Below, piece after piece: positions 10,963-24,090 of a stretch of DNA of 64,000 nt. The DNA lies in assembly GCA_947683625.1 (NCBI GenBank), contig CANTUR010000039.1, forward strand, positions 4,960,001-5,024,000, read 5' to 3'. The notes under the pieces were generated by a model. That model saw only the letters and a list, made by a program, of their open reading frames with translations. It made no database searches and was not told where the DNA came from. The translations under genes and the position numbers were made by a program. Positions within the stretch are counted from its first letter, which is position 1; each line of letters begins with the position of its first letter. This DNA comes from Mallotus nudiflorus. Taxonomy: Eukaryota > Streptophyta > Magnoliopsida > Malpighiales > Euphorbiaceae.

Positions 10963-12407
10963 AAAAGCCCATAAATGCATGGTTTGTGAATTATAGTACA
11001 AGAGATATCATTCCCTCAAAGATTGTATATTGAATATTAATTTTTCTACTTATATTCCTAATTAGCAAATCGAGTTAAGTAATCAAAGATATCGAAATGA
11101 AATTAAACAAATAAATTAAGAAAGAAAACTAATTAATTAAGGCCTAGAGCTTGGATGTAATTTCATTATTCTAATATGTTCAAGAACACTTAATTATTAA
11201 ATCTATTGATTTTAGTTAAGGGTAATTGTTTTCAATTACTTAACACTTCTCTTAAGTTTAGTTAAGTATGTTAAGGTTAAGATTTAACCTACTCTCATGA
11301 TTAAAATTTAATCAAAACTCATTAAGCTCTTTAATAATTACTTTACCCTCGAAGAGCCCGCCTACTCTTGTGGTTAAATGATCTAAGTCCTATGAGTTTT
11401 AAGCTAGTAAATTTCCTTAACTCTCATTGGTTAATCTACATTTTAACATGCAAACAATTGAATCCAAAATTAAAAGCAAGAAAATAAGGACAACTTATAG
11501 AATTAAAGGAAAATCAAATTAATAAAAATATTGTATTCAATCACATTCTAGAATAGCTACTCCTAAACTAAACCCTAAAAATAAACCTAGCCACGTAAAT
11601 TTATACTGGCAACAATCATAAACATATAATAAAAGAATAAAGAAGAATAATAATAGATGAAACTCTTAAATTGCACGCTTCTTTTTCAAATATCTTAATC
11701 ACCTTGTATAAGCTCATGTTTGTAAATTAAAAGTGCTAAAGAATTAAAAGAAAACACCTATTTATCCTCCTTATATAGGCATATCATAATGGAGTCCTTA
11801 TTCCTTGTGAATTTCTTAATCCAAATCTTTAAGGAAAAGTTTTCCCATTTGACACAGTCATGTGTCAAACTATGTCTTAACTCATCTTTCTGGCATGATT
11901 ACAAAATGCCCATGCTTATATTTAAACTTCCTTTCTAGATCCTCACACAACTTGGCACACGACCATAGTTCAAGCGATGTGGCTTCTTTAATAATTCTTC
12001 ACTTTAGGGTAGTATAAGGCATGGTCTGAGATATGCCCGTGCTTGGCCTATGTTGAAGACTCCCTATTAACTTAGATGATGACATGGCCACTATGATGGC
12101 CATGGTTGAAGTTGTATTGCTTTTCCTTTATTCCAGTGCATAGCACGGGCGCTTATTCTATGATCATGTCATGCCAAATCCTTGCTTTTCTTGGAATTCT
12201 TTTCCAATTTTTCTATAAAAGAGAGACAATAATTAAAATTAATAATGCTCCTAAATAAACTAAAATTAATCTAAAAACATAATAAATCCTATTTAAAAAT
12301 TTAAAGTAAAGATGTTTCATAATTGAACCCAAATTTAACTAAAAATAAATACTTATATAACTAAAATTCATTAAAATTCAACTAAAATATATGTAAATAT
12401 TACACAC
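10963..12407 (-). repeat. 3' LTR of a minus-strand Athila-like element (element F)
   Basis: On the minus strand the block follows a purine-rich tract (TGTGGGAGAAT, near 12,420). It starts near 12,407 with TGTGTGTAATATTTAC and ends near 10,963 in a GGGCTTTTATCAT motif typical of Athila-type LTR ends. A CCTATATAAGG box near 11,775 is a likely TATA box. It contains words such as GGCCATG and CCCATGCT shared with other LTRs here. No PBS follows on the left, so it is taken as the 3' LTR. Confidence 0.55.
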
Positions 12408-15400
12408 ATAAAATTCTCCCACAGTAAGGCTATGCTTATTCTCAAGAAAATCAAAGATAAACTTTAAAAAAAGTTAATCAACTACAACTAAAGATTTTTA
12501 ACTTCTAAGACATGGAAATTGAAAGCATCGAGACTGAAAATCATAATTATGATAATAAAAAAAATTCATCATATATGGATGATTTACTAATCGTAACTCA
12601 AGTACTAACTTTTAGAAATTCAATAAACATAACTATAGAAGAAGAGCATAAAGGTTTTGTAATTTTGAAAAAAAAAACCTTTTTTTTATTTGTGAATTTA
12701 TTTTATGCTCCATTTCACAATGAAAATATCTTTATTTTGATGGGTACATTTTAAGCTCCATCGTATCCCTTTATTTTATTTTCTTTCTTTACTCATTAGT
12801 GACTAAATTTTACACTCCATCTTGCTTTAAGCATTTTGTAAAATAAATTGGCAAGTGCATTTTACGCTTTATCTTTCCTTCTCTCTTTTTTTTCTTTTTC
12901 AATTATAAACCAATATATAGTCTATCCTAATGGTCACGCCTAAACCTTTTCATTAACTTTTGTTTAAGTTATAAAAACTAAATTTTTCACACATAAAAGT
13001 TATGCTCAACCATCTTAAATAATAAATCTTTCAATAATTTAATATTAAATCAAATTCACATACGTATCCATTAATCCTTTTTTATTGCAATGTGAGCTTA
13101 AATTTGTGCAAAATAAAAAATTTTAAGGTTAAACTCAACCAAAAGAGTAGATGAATCTAGTTGAGAGTTAATGAATTTTGAATATATTTTTATATACTTT
13201 TTATTATTTTTTTCTTTTTCTATCTTAAATGATTATGACATATGTATATGAACCTAAGTAACTACTTATTCATGTAAAAGCTTTAAAAGAACACACAATA
13301 AACTATTAAAAATGAACATAAAAAATTGACATAAATTCATGAATAAACCCCTCCCCCACACTATCCATGTCATTAACTAGAATGACAAAAAAAAGAAAAA
13401 TTAAAGACCTGTAAAATTGAAAGAGATGAGATACTGCCCTTAATGGAGTAATTTAGATACTAAAAAGACCTGTAATTATTGGGAGAATGCATTATAACCA
13501 ATGTGCAATAAATTGAAAGGAAGAAAAAAAATAACAAAAATAAAACAAAAATAACAAAATACTATAATACAAAAGAAACTATAAAAACAAACTAAGATAG
13601 ATAAGAACAATAGTCCAAAATAAAAACATCAGTCATCCATATGGTCATGGTCATCAGTAGTTCAACTCTTGCCTTTTCATCATCTTACAAGCTCTTGTGT
13701 CCTATCTTATTTAGTTGAGAAATATCATATGAGGGGGTAAATGAAAACCTTGAGCACCATAAAATGTAGAAAAACTATCACATAACTAATGAAGCAAATT
13801 AGAATGGTGCTATAATGTAAGCTCAATGTTAGGTGTAGAAAAAAGATGAAGGTCTAGTTTAGGATAGAGTGGGGATAGTCAAAGGTGGGTAAATATAGGG
13901 AGGAGAATGGGGCTCCTCACTAATATATGGCTCATTAGTCACTTTAGCCCCAAGTAAAGTATATTTACCCTCTCACATCTTAACCAATTAATGTTCCTCA
14001 TGATCGTTAAATTAAATGCACTCATTGAACAAACTTTCATCAAAGGAAACTATTAAAAGTCCCTAAACTCTTAACTAAGTGTGTGACATACGACCCTACA
14101 CACAAAAATCCCTTCTTCTTTTTAGCCATTCCCTCCATGTATAAAGAAAAACCAAAACCTAAATATGGCTTAGTCCTGAGAGAAAAATATCAAATATAGA
14201 ACAAATCACAAAGTGTCATGACCCTGGTGCTATCACAATGACCATAAATAGAAAGTGCTATTAGCCTATACAAATACCTCAAAATAGGACTCACTCTGCC
14301 TATGCTTTTGCTAATATAGGGATCATAATTTTTATCAGCATTTTCATGAGTAATTTCCCTCTAATAACTAATGGGGTTAATAGTCCCTAAATCAAGCAAA
14401 GTTTCCTTATATTATTAAGATGTTACAAACAAATCATCATATAAACCATAACTTACTATAAAATCATTAAGGGACATTGAAAAGTATTTATATTATAATA
14501 GAAATTGCACAACATTAGGCTTAGTATAGGACACTAAAATTTTTTTAAATGAAAAAGTTAATAAAAACTCAAGAACTCATGAAAAATGGGTTCTTTAATT
14601 TTCACAAAATTCATCCATATTAAAGTCTCAATCATCCCACCAATTTACTCCCCTATTCCAATATTAGCTAAATCACTTAAAACAATGTAAAAAGATGGGT
14701 AAATAGGTAGAGAAGCATGTATTTCACACCTTTTTCATTATTTTTTAAAGTAAATTGACGAAGAGGATGATTAGTGTGATGAACTTATTTGGCATAAAGA
14801 TTAAGGATGTATGGTTACGCTTCGACCCATGCATGGTCACTTGGGTGGTGGCTTAGTCTTTTTAATGAGTGAAAAAGAGGGAGAGAGTAGAAGGAGAAAT
14901 AAAAAGGATGAAGATGGGAGGCTAGGGTTTAGAAAAGATGTAGTTATATACATCTTATGACTTGGTCATGCTTCGACTATGTCACAAACCATGTCATGGT
15001 CGGGGCTCTTTGAGGTTTGTAATTTATTAACTAACACGGCCATGCGATAGTTTTGTTTCTGACCATGTTGAGGTTTAGAAATTTTAAGATTTTCAATCAA
15101 CATGACCATATGATAAATGTACTCTAACTCGTGCTATGGTTTGGACCTTTTGAATGATTTCCCTAAAAGTTGTGCACATCCACGTGAATGCCATGCTAGA
15201 GACTATGTGGTCTACTATGATGTTTTGAAATTCAAATTATTTTAGGGTGGCATTACCATATCATGGTCATGTAACTACCCATGTTACCTACTAGATAAGC
15301 ATTTAATTAGGCCTTGTGAGTGATGTGGCCATGACATGACCATGTTGTTAGGCATGGCAAATTTAGGGTTAATGCAATCAAATTCAATTAAACAATATGG

Positions 15401-16052
15401 TCATGCTATGCCCATGTTGTAGATCGTGTATAACAATATGTATTGTTTCCAAATAAGCACGATCCAACATATGGCTATGAGTTTAGCCATATGTCATATT
15501 GGAAAAACACAATAAATGAAGCGTACCTAAGCACAACTAGTGATATGGCCATGCTTGAGGGTGTACTATTTCCAAAAACTTGAATTCCTTAGCCTTTTGC
15601 CTCTCATTCTTCTTGATTGATCATCCATGCTTCATGAATGATTACCTATTAATAAAATTATCACACCCACTCTACTAACTAATGAGCAATCATGACTTGC
15701 TTATAGCTGGCTAATGCTTATGCTAAAAAGAGTAATACATATGACAAGCCTTATTTATTCAAAAAAAAGTTTATATACTATTTGATATTTACATATTAAG
15801 TTCCATACAAGAACTACTAGCTATTAGATTACAGGCTTATCTATTTTACTAATATATAAGTAAGTAATATATACAACTAAAAAGACAAAATAGCTTAATT
15901 GATCAGCACAATCTCTTCTAAACACTGGATGTTACTACTGATACTCTAAAATATCTATAAAAATTTAAATATGAGGGGAGAGTATAAAAATACTTAGTGA
16001 GTGGGTAAAGATATAACAATGGGAATAAATACTATTTTTTACTATATATTTT
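12408..16052 (-). mobile_element. Non-coding 3' interior of Athila-like element F
   Basis: No supported coding sequence is seen in this 3.6-kb AT-rich stretch between the 3' LTR and the start of LTR C. In Athila-type elements a long non-coding or decayed env-like region lies here. The integrase fragment on the same strand at 22,300-23,230 is probably the upstream continuation, displaced by the Tat-like insertion C. A CATGGTC/GGCCATG-rich array occupies 14,800-15,570. Confidence 0.45.
14800..15570. repeat. Irregular array of CATGGTC / GGCCATG words
   Basis: Roughly a dozen occurrences of near-palindromic words such as CATGGTCATG, GGCCATGACATGACCATG and ATGGTCATGCTATGCCCATG recur every ~60-90 bases. 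Between them the sequence is not alignable by eye, so this is either an old degenerate tandem array or a clustered motif. Confidence 0.6.
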
Positions 16053-18134
16053 TGTCATACCTCAAATTTGATTTTCCCCATAAAGGTTCAATGATCAAAC
16101 GAATCTTCGAAAAGACTAGAGTCTACTTGTTCATAACACCTATGAAGTGTGCAACCTTAAAAACCTAGCCAATCCCACCAGTGTACAAAATCAATCACCG
16201 ATCAATTATGTTGTGACCTAATCTTATGAAATACAAATTATCAGAATAATAAGAGGCTTATTTCGAGCAATCTTCTCTCGGAACACGTAGCTTGTTAAGC
16301 CGGTGTTCATTTTATCAAACCGGGACCCAACTTTGTGAAAAAATAAAAATCAATTTTGACAAAATGGACTTTGAAAACACTTTTGAAAGGCTCTAAAACC
16401 TCTAAAAGTGGTCCCAAAATAGTCTAAAATAACCTGAGGATTATCGCACATCACTTAAAAGTGTGCGTGTAGCCACAAAAACCCCTAGGTGTCACTCGCT
16501 AAAAATGAAGCCAAATTAGATAGAAAGGACTTTGGGAATGCATCCAAAGACTTCAAAACCTCTAAAAGTGGTCCTAGAATGGTCTAAAACAACTCAAGGA
16601 TTAGTACACATCACTTAGAAAGTGCTTGTGTAGCCACAAACACCCCTAAGTGTAACATGCTAAAATAGAGGCCGAATTAGACAAAATAGACTTCTAAAAT
16701 GCGTCCGAAAGGCCTAGAAACCCTAGGGACAAACCTCATAATAGCCTAAAAAAGCCCCAAAGGCCATGCATCCATGTGCCAAGCATGTGATCACGCCCCA
16801 AACACGCAGTCATATGCACTTCGCATGGCCACATGCTCCTTTCTAAGGATGCATGTGTGACCATACATATACCCCCCCCCCTTTTCCTTGATTTTTGCAT
16901 TATAAATAGGTGTCTCCACACCCCATTTTTAAGGGGGGAGCAAGAGGAAACAAACACACACACTCAAAAATTTATCTACTTGAAGGTGTTGGAAACCCAC
17001 TTCTAAATAGTTTTAGCTCTCCTACTACGTTTTTCTTAGTTTATTAGGTCTCCCTTCCATTAAACCTAGCCTCATATTTGTCAAAGCACACTTTAAAAGT
17101 ATACAAACTACCATTATTATACACATCATTTTGAACCTCTCGATGAGGAAAGCTTGATAATCCCTCGAAGCTAAAGCTTTAAAACTCATACAAACTCAAT
17201 CGAATCTAAGGACCACACAATCATTTTAGCATGTTTATTTTATCGCATTGCATTTTATTTTATTGTCACCAGTCTTTATGAATGTTATTGTGCTTGCATG
17301 GTGAGACTGGTAATTTATATGCTATATGAATAATTTATGCTTTATATTGCTCATCTCATATCATCATTTTGCATCCTCTAGTTTTAAAACACGAAATCTC
17401 ACTATAAATATCAATAACATGAAATGTTCATACTCTGGACTAGAGTCATCATGTTCTAGGATCAATAATGTCATCATCATCCTTTATATCGTCATCACAT
17501 ATCATCATAGCATAGATAATCATTGCAAACATGCATGATTGTGTAAATTTTGCTTACTTTTTCATGTGATTGAGTGTCCATTGCTTATGCAATTATTCAT
17601 GTGATCAAGCAAGCTACATGCATAGTTATTCTAACCTTATAGGTTCATTATATGTAAGCTAGATATACTTTTCCACAATCTTGTTTTCCTTTTATGTGTA
17701 TTTTATTAGGAAAGCAATATAATAATGGTATCTTCAGCTTTATTATCTTCCATTATCTTATGTTTGTGTGAATGCTATACAATATGTCATTACCAAAAAT
17801 AGGTTGTTATGGTAGCTATACATTGAATATCGTATGATGGGAAATAGTAAAAAAGTATATATGATTCCCCAAACCTAGAAAAATCTGCTAGGGTTAATAC
17901 TCATTAAGTGACCCAATGTTGTCCTTTTTTTCCTAATTTTCTAAAATTTGGGTGGCGACTCCATAAAATGAAAATAGCGTCTCATTCCTCCTGAGACCAA
18001 TCATTTGTCCTTATTCAGTAAAGTTTCATGTCCCTTAAAAATAAAATAGAAAGATCCTCATGAAACTTTCTAGAGGGAGTAATTATCAAAAAAAAAGTCT
18101 TTCTCCAATAAGAGAGCAAACCACGGGTCACTCA
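16053..18134 (+). repeat. LTR C, 5' LTR of a Tat-like element
   Basis: It starts TGTCATACCTCAAATTTGA and ends GGGTCACTCA, giving 2,082 bases. A TATA box TATAAATAGG is at 16,901-16,910, followed by a GGGGGGAGCAAGAGG run as in LTRs A and B. It is followed by a PBS at 18,138, which marks it as a 5' LTR. Internal segments near 16,330-16,480 and 16,510-16,660 resemble each other, suggesting a duplicated U3 block. Confidence 0.75.
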
Positions 18135-18137
18135 TAA

Positions 18138-18156
18138 TGGTGACTCCATTAGGGAC
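18138..18156 (+). other. Primer-binding site after LTR C
   Basis: TGGTGACTCCATTAGGGAC follows the LTR end after three bases. It matches the first ten bases of the PBS at 214-232 on the other strand. Confidence 0.65.
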
Positions 18157-21100
18157 TTCTAAGTAAAAAGATCAACTCAAAAATGACTATTTCTCATTAT
18201 GTAATACTCAATTATATAGAGCCCCTCACCATGACATTTGTACTACACATCACATGTGCACCAATGGTCCTTAAAACTTTGATAATATTGAATAACATTG
18301 CCACCATAATTTCACTCGAGTCACGGGGTGACAAAGATAGTTATTATCACCTTTAGTCTTTACTTGTGCATTCACCGGGCTCATTTGACCAAAGTTTGTA
18401 ACCTAAGTCCTAAAGGGGGGTGACTAAGTTATCAAAAGAATGCTAGACTCACTAACTAGAGTCCATAACCTTAGTCATATAGGGGCATTCTCGCTAAAGG
18501 AACCCTTAGCCTTTCACCCTAACTCAACTCATATAGATAAGCCAGTAGTAACATCCATTAGGATTTCATCAAGTTATGCATGTTATCTTTGTCCTAACAT
18601 TGTCCGTTTGACTTGATATTCATAAATGACATGACTCTTCTAGTGTCTATCACTGAATGATGTTATAATGTTAGTTTTTATAGAATGTTTATGCTTAGAT
18701 CTATATGATTCACATCTACTTCATGCGAGCCCAAAGCATGAGGGACGATAAGAATCATGTACCTTAGCTTGAATAGTCTATGCGAACTAACAAGTAACGA
18801 CATCCCTCGATGACAGAACTTATAAGATGTTGTCCATTTATTATTATCATATCAAATGAACAAGTTAGGAATCCAACTAGATTATGGGCCTTTATGTTAA
18901 CAAAATCAAACCATAAGCTATTGAATAATACTTTTGTGACTCTCAATAAACATATCAAATATTGACATAGGGGCAAGAACTCGGGCTCTTTTTGATTGAA
19001 CTTGGTCTTAAGCATATGGGTGCATATAGGCTATAGACATCATTTGAAGCCCAAAAATTGACCCCCACATTGACATCATATGATTACCTCAAGTACATTT
19101 TGGTATTGTTCCTTAATTTACCCTTTGGCTTTAATCAACATAAATCAAAATAGTCTAGTTCCAAGAGCATAACTATAGTCCCCAATGACTATAGGTTCAA
19201 AACCCACCTAGGAATGAAATTGAATGACCATATAGAGAAATAATGTTGGTAGTGAGAGCTTGCTTATGATTGGTTTGTTCACTATGTAGGAAATATTAAC
19301 CATCTTTCTAAAATTAATTTTGCATACATAATATACACATAGATAGCATGAACTAACCACTATTTCTTGTAGCAATGATCATCTTTCATTATAGTATTTT
19401 GCATCCACTCCATATATACATGCTCACCCTTTTCTTTTGTAGGCACACATCATGCATCATTCATTTAGCTAACCTTAATAAATGTATAGGAATGCAATGT
19501 TCAAACATGATGACTAAAAAGATGCCCCTTGTCAATAATTTGAAGATAGACTAAAATAGGGGATCTAAAAATTGCTCACTGATGGTACCATAGCTGAAAT
19601 CCTCCAAGCCCAAATCAAGGCAAAAAATGCCCGAGATGGAAATAATGCACCATTAAATGAAGCTTTCAAATCTGTTAGTAGATAAAGTAAAGGGAATTCC
19701 TTGCACTCTAGTTCAGTAGATGATGACAATGACTACTACCAGGATCTCATAAATGCATTAAAAGCTATAAAAATTGCTAACATAACCAAGCCTGAATTGG
19801 TAGGGAAGGTTAAATTATTGGCTAACAGAATGGCTTAGTTGGAATTTGCCTTTAAAGACAAAAGAACCCATGGCTCCAAAAGCTTCCCTGACATGGCATT
19901 GTTCAAAGATGAACCACTCCCAAATGATTTTAAACTACCAAGCTTTATGAAGTTTGATGGAATAGAGGAATCAAGGGTCCATCAAGGCAATATGCTACCT
20001 TCATGGCTGCTATGAAGCTTACAGAATCCTAGATTATTCAATTCTTCTTCACATCACTAGAGGAAGGACTAAAAGCATGGTTCTTTGACCTTAAGGACAA
20101 AATTAAAAGTGATTAGCTACTGTTAACTTAGAAGTTCATCAAGACAACACTCAGTAAGACATCTCTTATAGAGATATTGAGACCACGAGATAGAAACCCG
20201 ATGAAGCTTTCTTTAATTATGTCACAAGATGGTGGGGAAGGCAATTAAAATGAGAAACCATCCTTCTAAAGATGAACCGATAGAGCTAATAATCAAAAGG
20301 GGATTACCATATTTTAGAAAATAGATGATCTTTGCTCATTATCCTAACTTTAGAGCCTTCTATTATGCTAGAATTAGAATTATAGATGAGGAACCTCAGC
20401 AAACTAGAAACACCTTCCACCACAACACCTTTATCTAAGCCATATAAATAAACCTAATCCAACCCAACACTTACAATTCACCATCTGTTAAAGCCATTAG
20501 ATCACTGAGAAAGTTCTCAATCTTCAAACTCCCACTATTTAAAGTATTCTAGAGACTTCAATTAAAGAACCTCTTATAGCCTCAAGAGCCTAAGCCTCTT
20601 CCAAACCCATTACCCACTTATATTGATCAAAACTTGTTTTGCCACTTTCACCAAATGCCTGGCCACACTATTAATGCAAGTAGAACCCTCAAGAATGCAA
20701 TCCAATACCTCATTGACTCTAGAAAAATTGACGACCCCAAAAAAATGACCCAACATCAAGACTAATCCTCTACTAAAATATTAAAACATGCATCCACCAA
20801 CCCTCAACATGGTTTCCTCTAATATGTTGAGAAAACCTTATCAAACAATCAATCTAAGCCATCAAAGAAACCCAAGATAAGTTCTTAGAAAACAAACTCT
20901 CAAGCCTCATTCTTAAACCACATGACTCTAGTGAAGATGAAATGTCCTTCTACCTTTGAATACATTATGATGCCTAGAAAATTCCTCCCACACTTAATGA
21001 GCCAAGGATATAGCTCTCCTTATAAACAGTAAAGTGATTGATTGCCCTTACTCATAAGAAGTAGATACAAGAAAAAATCTTAGCAATGGCCATAGAGTAT

Positions 21101-22200
21101 AGGATTTATTGGGCTAACCATATAGGAAATTTAATTATAAAGTCAAGTATATAGGACCCCCTGCTACTAAAAAAAAAGGGGGTGGACAGTACAATTTAGC
21201 TTCATAACCTACAGGTCATAGGGATTGATATATGGTACAACTCTGATGATCTTGAAATCATTATCTGGGACTAGAACAATAGTACAAAAGTAGATAATCA
21301 AGCAGCCAAGAAGCCCTCACTAGCAATCAACCATGTGACTCACATCGGGTGAGTAAAAGCACACCTTGAGAAAGAGAAAGATCCCTTTAAAGGAAAAGAA
21401 GTGATAAGTGATCAAGCTCTAATCAAAGAGGAAGACATTATCCTCAAACAGCTTAAGAAGACTTAGGCACAAGCTAGTGTTTAGGACCTACCATAGCCTC
21501 TAAGAAGTAGAGGGATGCCTTAGTTAAAGCACTAGATGAGGCAAAGATCGCCACTAATGCCTCACCCTACTAGATGATAGTCTCTTTAATGAAAGCTCCC
21601 TCCATGCAATCACCTTTTTAGATGAAGATTTACCCTTCAAGGGAAAGGTGCACAATTATCCTCTCTTTATACAAGCAATTATCAGTCTACGAAGACTCCA
21701 TATGTTATAGTGGATGATGGATTTGCTATTAATGTTTACCCCTTAAGTTTGCTACATAAGTTTAACATGAATACTGAAAACTTGAAAGAATCCAATGTGG
21801 TCTATAAGCCTATGATGATTTAAGAAAGCTAGTCATCGGGACTTTTAAAGCAACAGTTATAATGGGTGATATCAAATTAGTAATAGAATCTATAGTCTTG
21901 GACATCACTTTAACCTGCTGTTAGGAAGACCTTGGCTCCACCCACTAGGGGGCATACCCTCCACTATGCATCCAAAGATTAAGTTCCCTCTGAATGGAAA
22001 GGTTGTTCCCAACCCTACTGAAATAATAATATTATTGCCTATCTGAACGTGGTCCCACTAGGATTTCAGGTTTCTATAATCAATGATGATTATGTTAATC
22101 CTAAATTGCTGTTATAATGAAAAAGATGCAATATTTACCTAAAATGGGATTAGAAGGAAAGAATATTAGGGTCATAGAATTCCCTAACTTCTGAGGACAA
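18157..22200 (+). pseudogene. Decayed leader, gag and protease of Tat-like element C
   Basis: The untranslated leader (about 18,157-19,500) shares a block with 45,905-46,200 (TCACCTTTAG..., CCTAAGTCCTAAAGGGGGG). Gag remnants begin near 19,550; clear pieces are DFKLPSFMKFDG near 19,927 and IIKRGLPYF near 20,290. The retroviral-type aspartic protease is seen as YVIVDDGFAINVYPLSLLHK at about 21,700-21,760, followed by ENLKESNVVY. Frames change repeatedly and many stops occur. Homology fades near 22,200, before any reverse transcriptase, so the 3' half and 3' LTR are missing. No function is possible. Confidence 0.6.
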
Positions 22201-22299
22201 ACTAACTGATGCGGTCTAGGGTATGATCCTAAAAAGGACATTGGAGCTAAGAAGTCAATTTTGTTTAGGGCTAAAAGGGTGAGGTTTTAGCTTAATCGA

Positions 22300-23230
22300 T
22301 TAATGATATGACTTTTCAACTATTATGTGAAAGGGTGAGGTTCCAATAGGTGTTTTGAAGGTAATCCTATATGCCCAAAGAGCATAATCCAAATGTGTTG
22401 ACCAATCCTCACGTGAAGCATTGACAATTTTCTCCAAATATGCTCTTTAATTCCTTATTTAAAATCTCCACTTGTTCACTAATTTGAGTATGGCATGGTG
22501 TAGCCAATTTTTGTTTCACTCCATACTTTGCAAGAAGGCTTTTGAATTGACAATTATAAAAGTGAGAACTACCATCACTGATTATATCTCATGGAGTACC
22601 AAAATAAGTGAATATATTCCTTCGAAGGAATTGTATGACTACTTTTGCATCGTTGGTTAGTAAGGTGATGACTTCAACCCACTTAGACACATAATCAACC
22701 CCAACTAAGATATACTTATTCCTATAATAGCTTTGGAATGGACCTATAAAATCAAGTTCCCACACATCAAAGAGTTCAATTTTCATAATGTTAGTGAGTG
22801 GCATCTTATTTCGACTACCAAAGTTTCATGTTCTTTGACATCTATCACATTTGACCATAAAGTTCTTAGCATCATTAAAGAGGAAAGGCTAATATAATCC
22901 ACTTTGCAACACCTTTACTGCCATTTTTATAGAACTGAAATGTCCTCCACACTTGAATGAATAAAAATGAGCAAGGACTTCTAAAATTTCATCATTCGAT
23001 GAACATCTTCTAATTAGGCCATCTCTATATTTTTGTACAAGAAAGGTTCATCCCAATAATACTACTTTGCATCCCCAAAGATTTTCTTTTTTTAATGGTA
23101 ATTTAGATTAAGGGGAAGAACTCTATATGCTATATAATTAACAAAATCATAATACTAAGGAACAGTGCCTTGCACCTTCATCAATTGTTCACTAAGAGAA
23201 GAGTATAGTTATCTAAGTTTTAATGAGTAC
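22300..23230 (-). pseudogene. Athila-like integrase fragment (element F)
   Basis: On the minus strand, pieces typical of Athila-type Ty3/gypsy integrase appear in order: YYWDEPFLYK near 23,060; a zinc-binding-region end MVKCDRCQRT near 22,840; and the catalytic core LDFIGPFQSYYRNKYILVGV (22,740-22,690), DYVSKWVEVI and TYFGTP, then AIISDGSSHFYNCQF in another frame. The D-D part of the DDE triad is therefore recognisable. Stops and frameshifts interrupt it. RT, RNase H and the 5' end are absent from the right side. Confidence 0.65.
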
Positions 23231-23859
23231 ATTATCATATCGAGTTTCAATTTTAAACGGGAACAAGATCCGAAGAAATGAGAATTAGTAAATGTTTAAA
23301 TTGAATATTAACGAACTATATGCTTACTAGTGCCTGCCTCCATCTCCATGTATTTTTATAGGAAAAGATTCTAGGGTTTTGCTTTAAAGTCTAATTTATG
23401 AAGCTAAAAAAAAATTATAGGGCTTCTGATGCAGTTTAAGGGAGATACCAGCATTGGAAAGGAAGATAGCCCCTAGAGAGAGAGGGAAATTAGGATCTAA
23501 CCTCCAATTTTTAACTTGTTCATAAAATCAAAGAAGTGTGCTAAGAAATGGAGTTGAGTTAGAGAGGAGAATGAAAGTTTATTAGAAAATACTAAACCTA
23601 ACAACACTTCCATAATTGTCCATACTACATACCATTATCTATTATGTACTTTTATACATTTACAAATACATTTTAATATTATGGGACCCATGTAAATAAA
23701 AAATGGCTCACATCTTACAATATATGATGCAGGCCTCGCCAAATATCATCTCCCATATTTAAATCATCAAAAAATTAAAGTTTTATTTTAAGTTGATTTG
23801 GAATTCAAGTATGGTTTTTATGTGTTAAAATTTCATATTATTCAATTGATGAATGTATT
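23231..23859. other. Unassigned spacer left of the copia element
   Basis: AT-rich, with no gene recognised. It contains the left target-site copy GTATT at 23,855-23,859 for the copia insertion. A purine-rich stretch (AGAGAGAGAGGGAAATTAGG near 23,476) stands out but has no assigned role. Confidence 0.4.
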
Positions 23860-24078
23860 TGAAGAATAAAATTTAGAGAAAAAGAGAGAAAATTCAAGGG
23901 AAATATTTTTCCATGATCTTCAAAGAATTGTTACACCCCTTATATATACACACAGGAATCCTAATCACAACCTAATTAGAAATAGAATAACATCCTAAAT
24001 AGAATAGAACTTTATTCCTAATTGTATACAAATATTTACTTCCTAATATATACTATAAAATTATTTACTTCCTCAACA
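23860..24078 (-). repeat. 3' LTR of the copia element
   Basis: 219 bases. On the minus strand it starts TGTTGAGGAAGTAAATAA and ends TTATTCTTCA. It is preceded by a purine tract (CTTGAGGGGGAG, plus 24,079-24,090). Confidence 0.88.
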
Positions 24079-24090
24079 CTCCCCCTCAAG
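24079..24090 (-). other. Polypurine tract of the copia element
   Basis: CTTGAGGGGGAG on the minus strand lies directly before the 3' LTR start, the standard position for priming plus-strand cDNA. Confidence 0.75.

Noticed and set aside
12512..12754. 80-codon open frame in element F interior
   Set aside because: Low-complexity Lys/Asn/Phe-rich translation with no recognised motif, consistent with AT-rich non-coding DNA.
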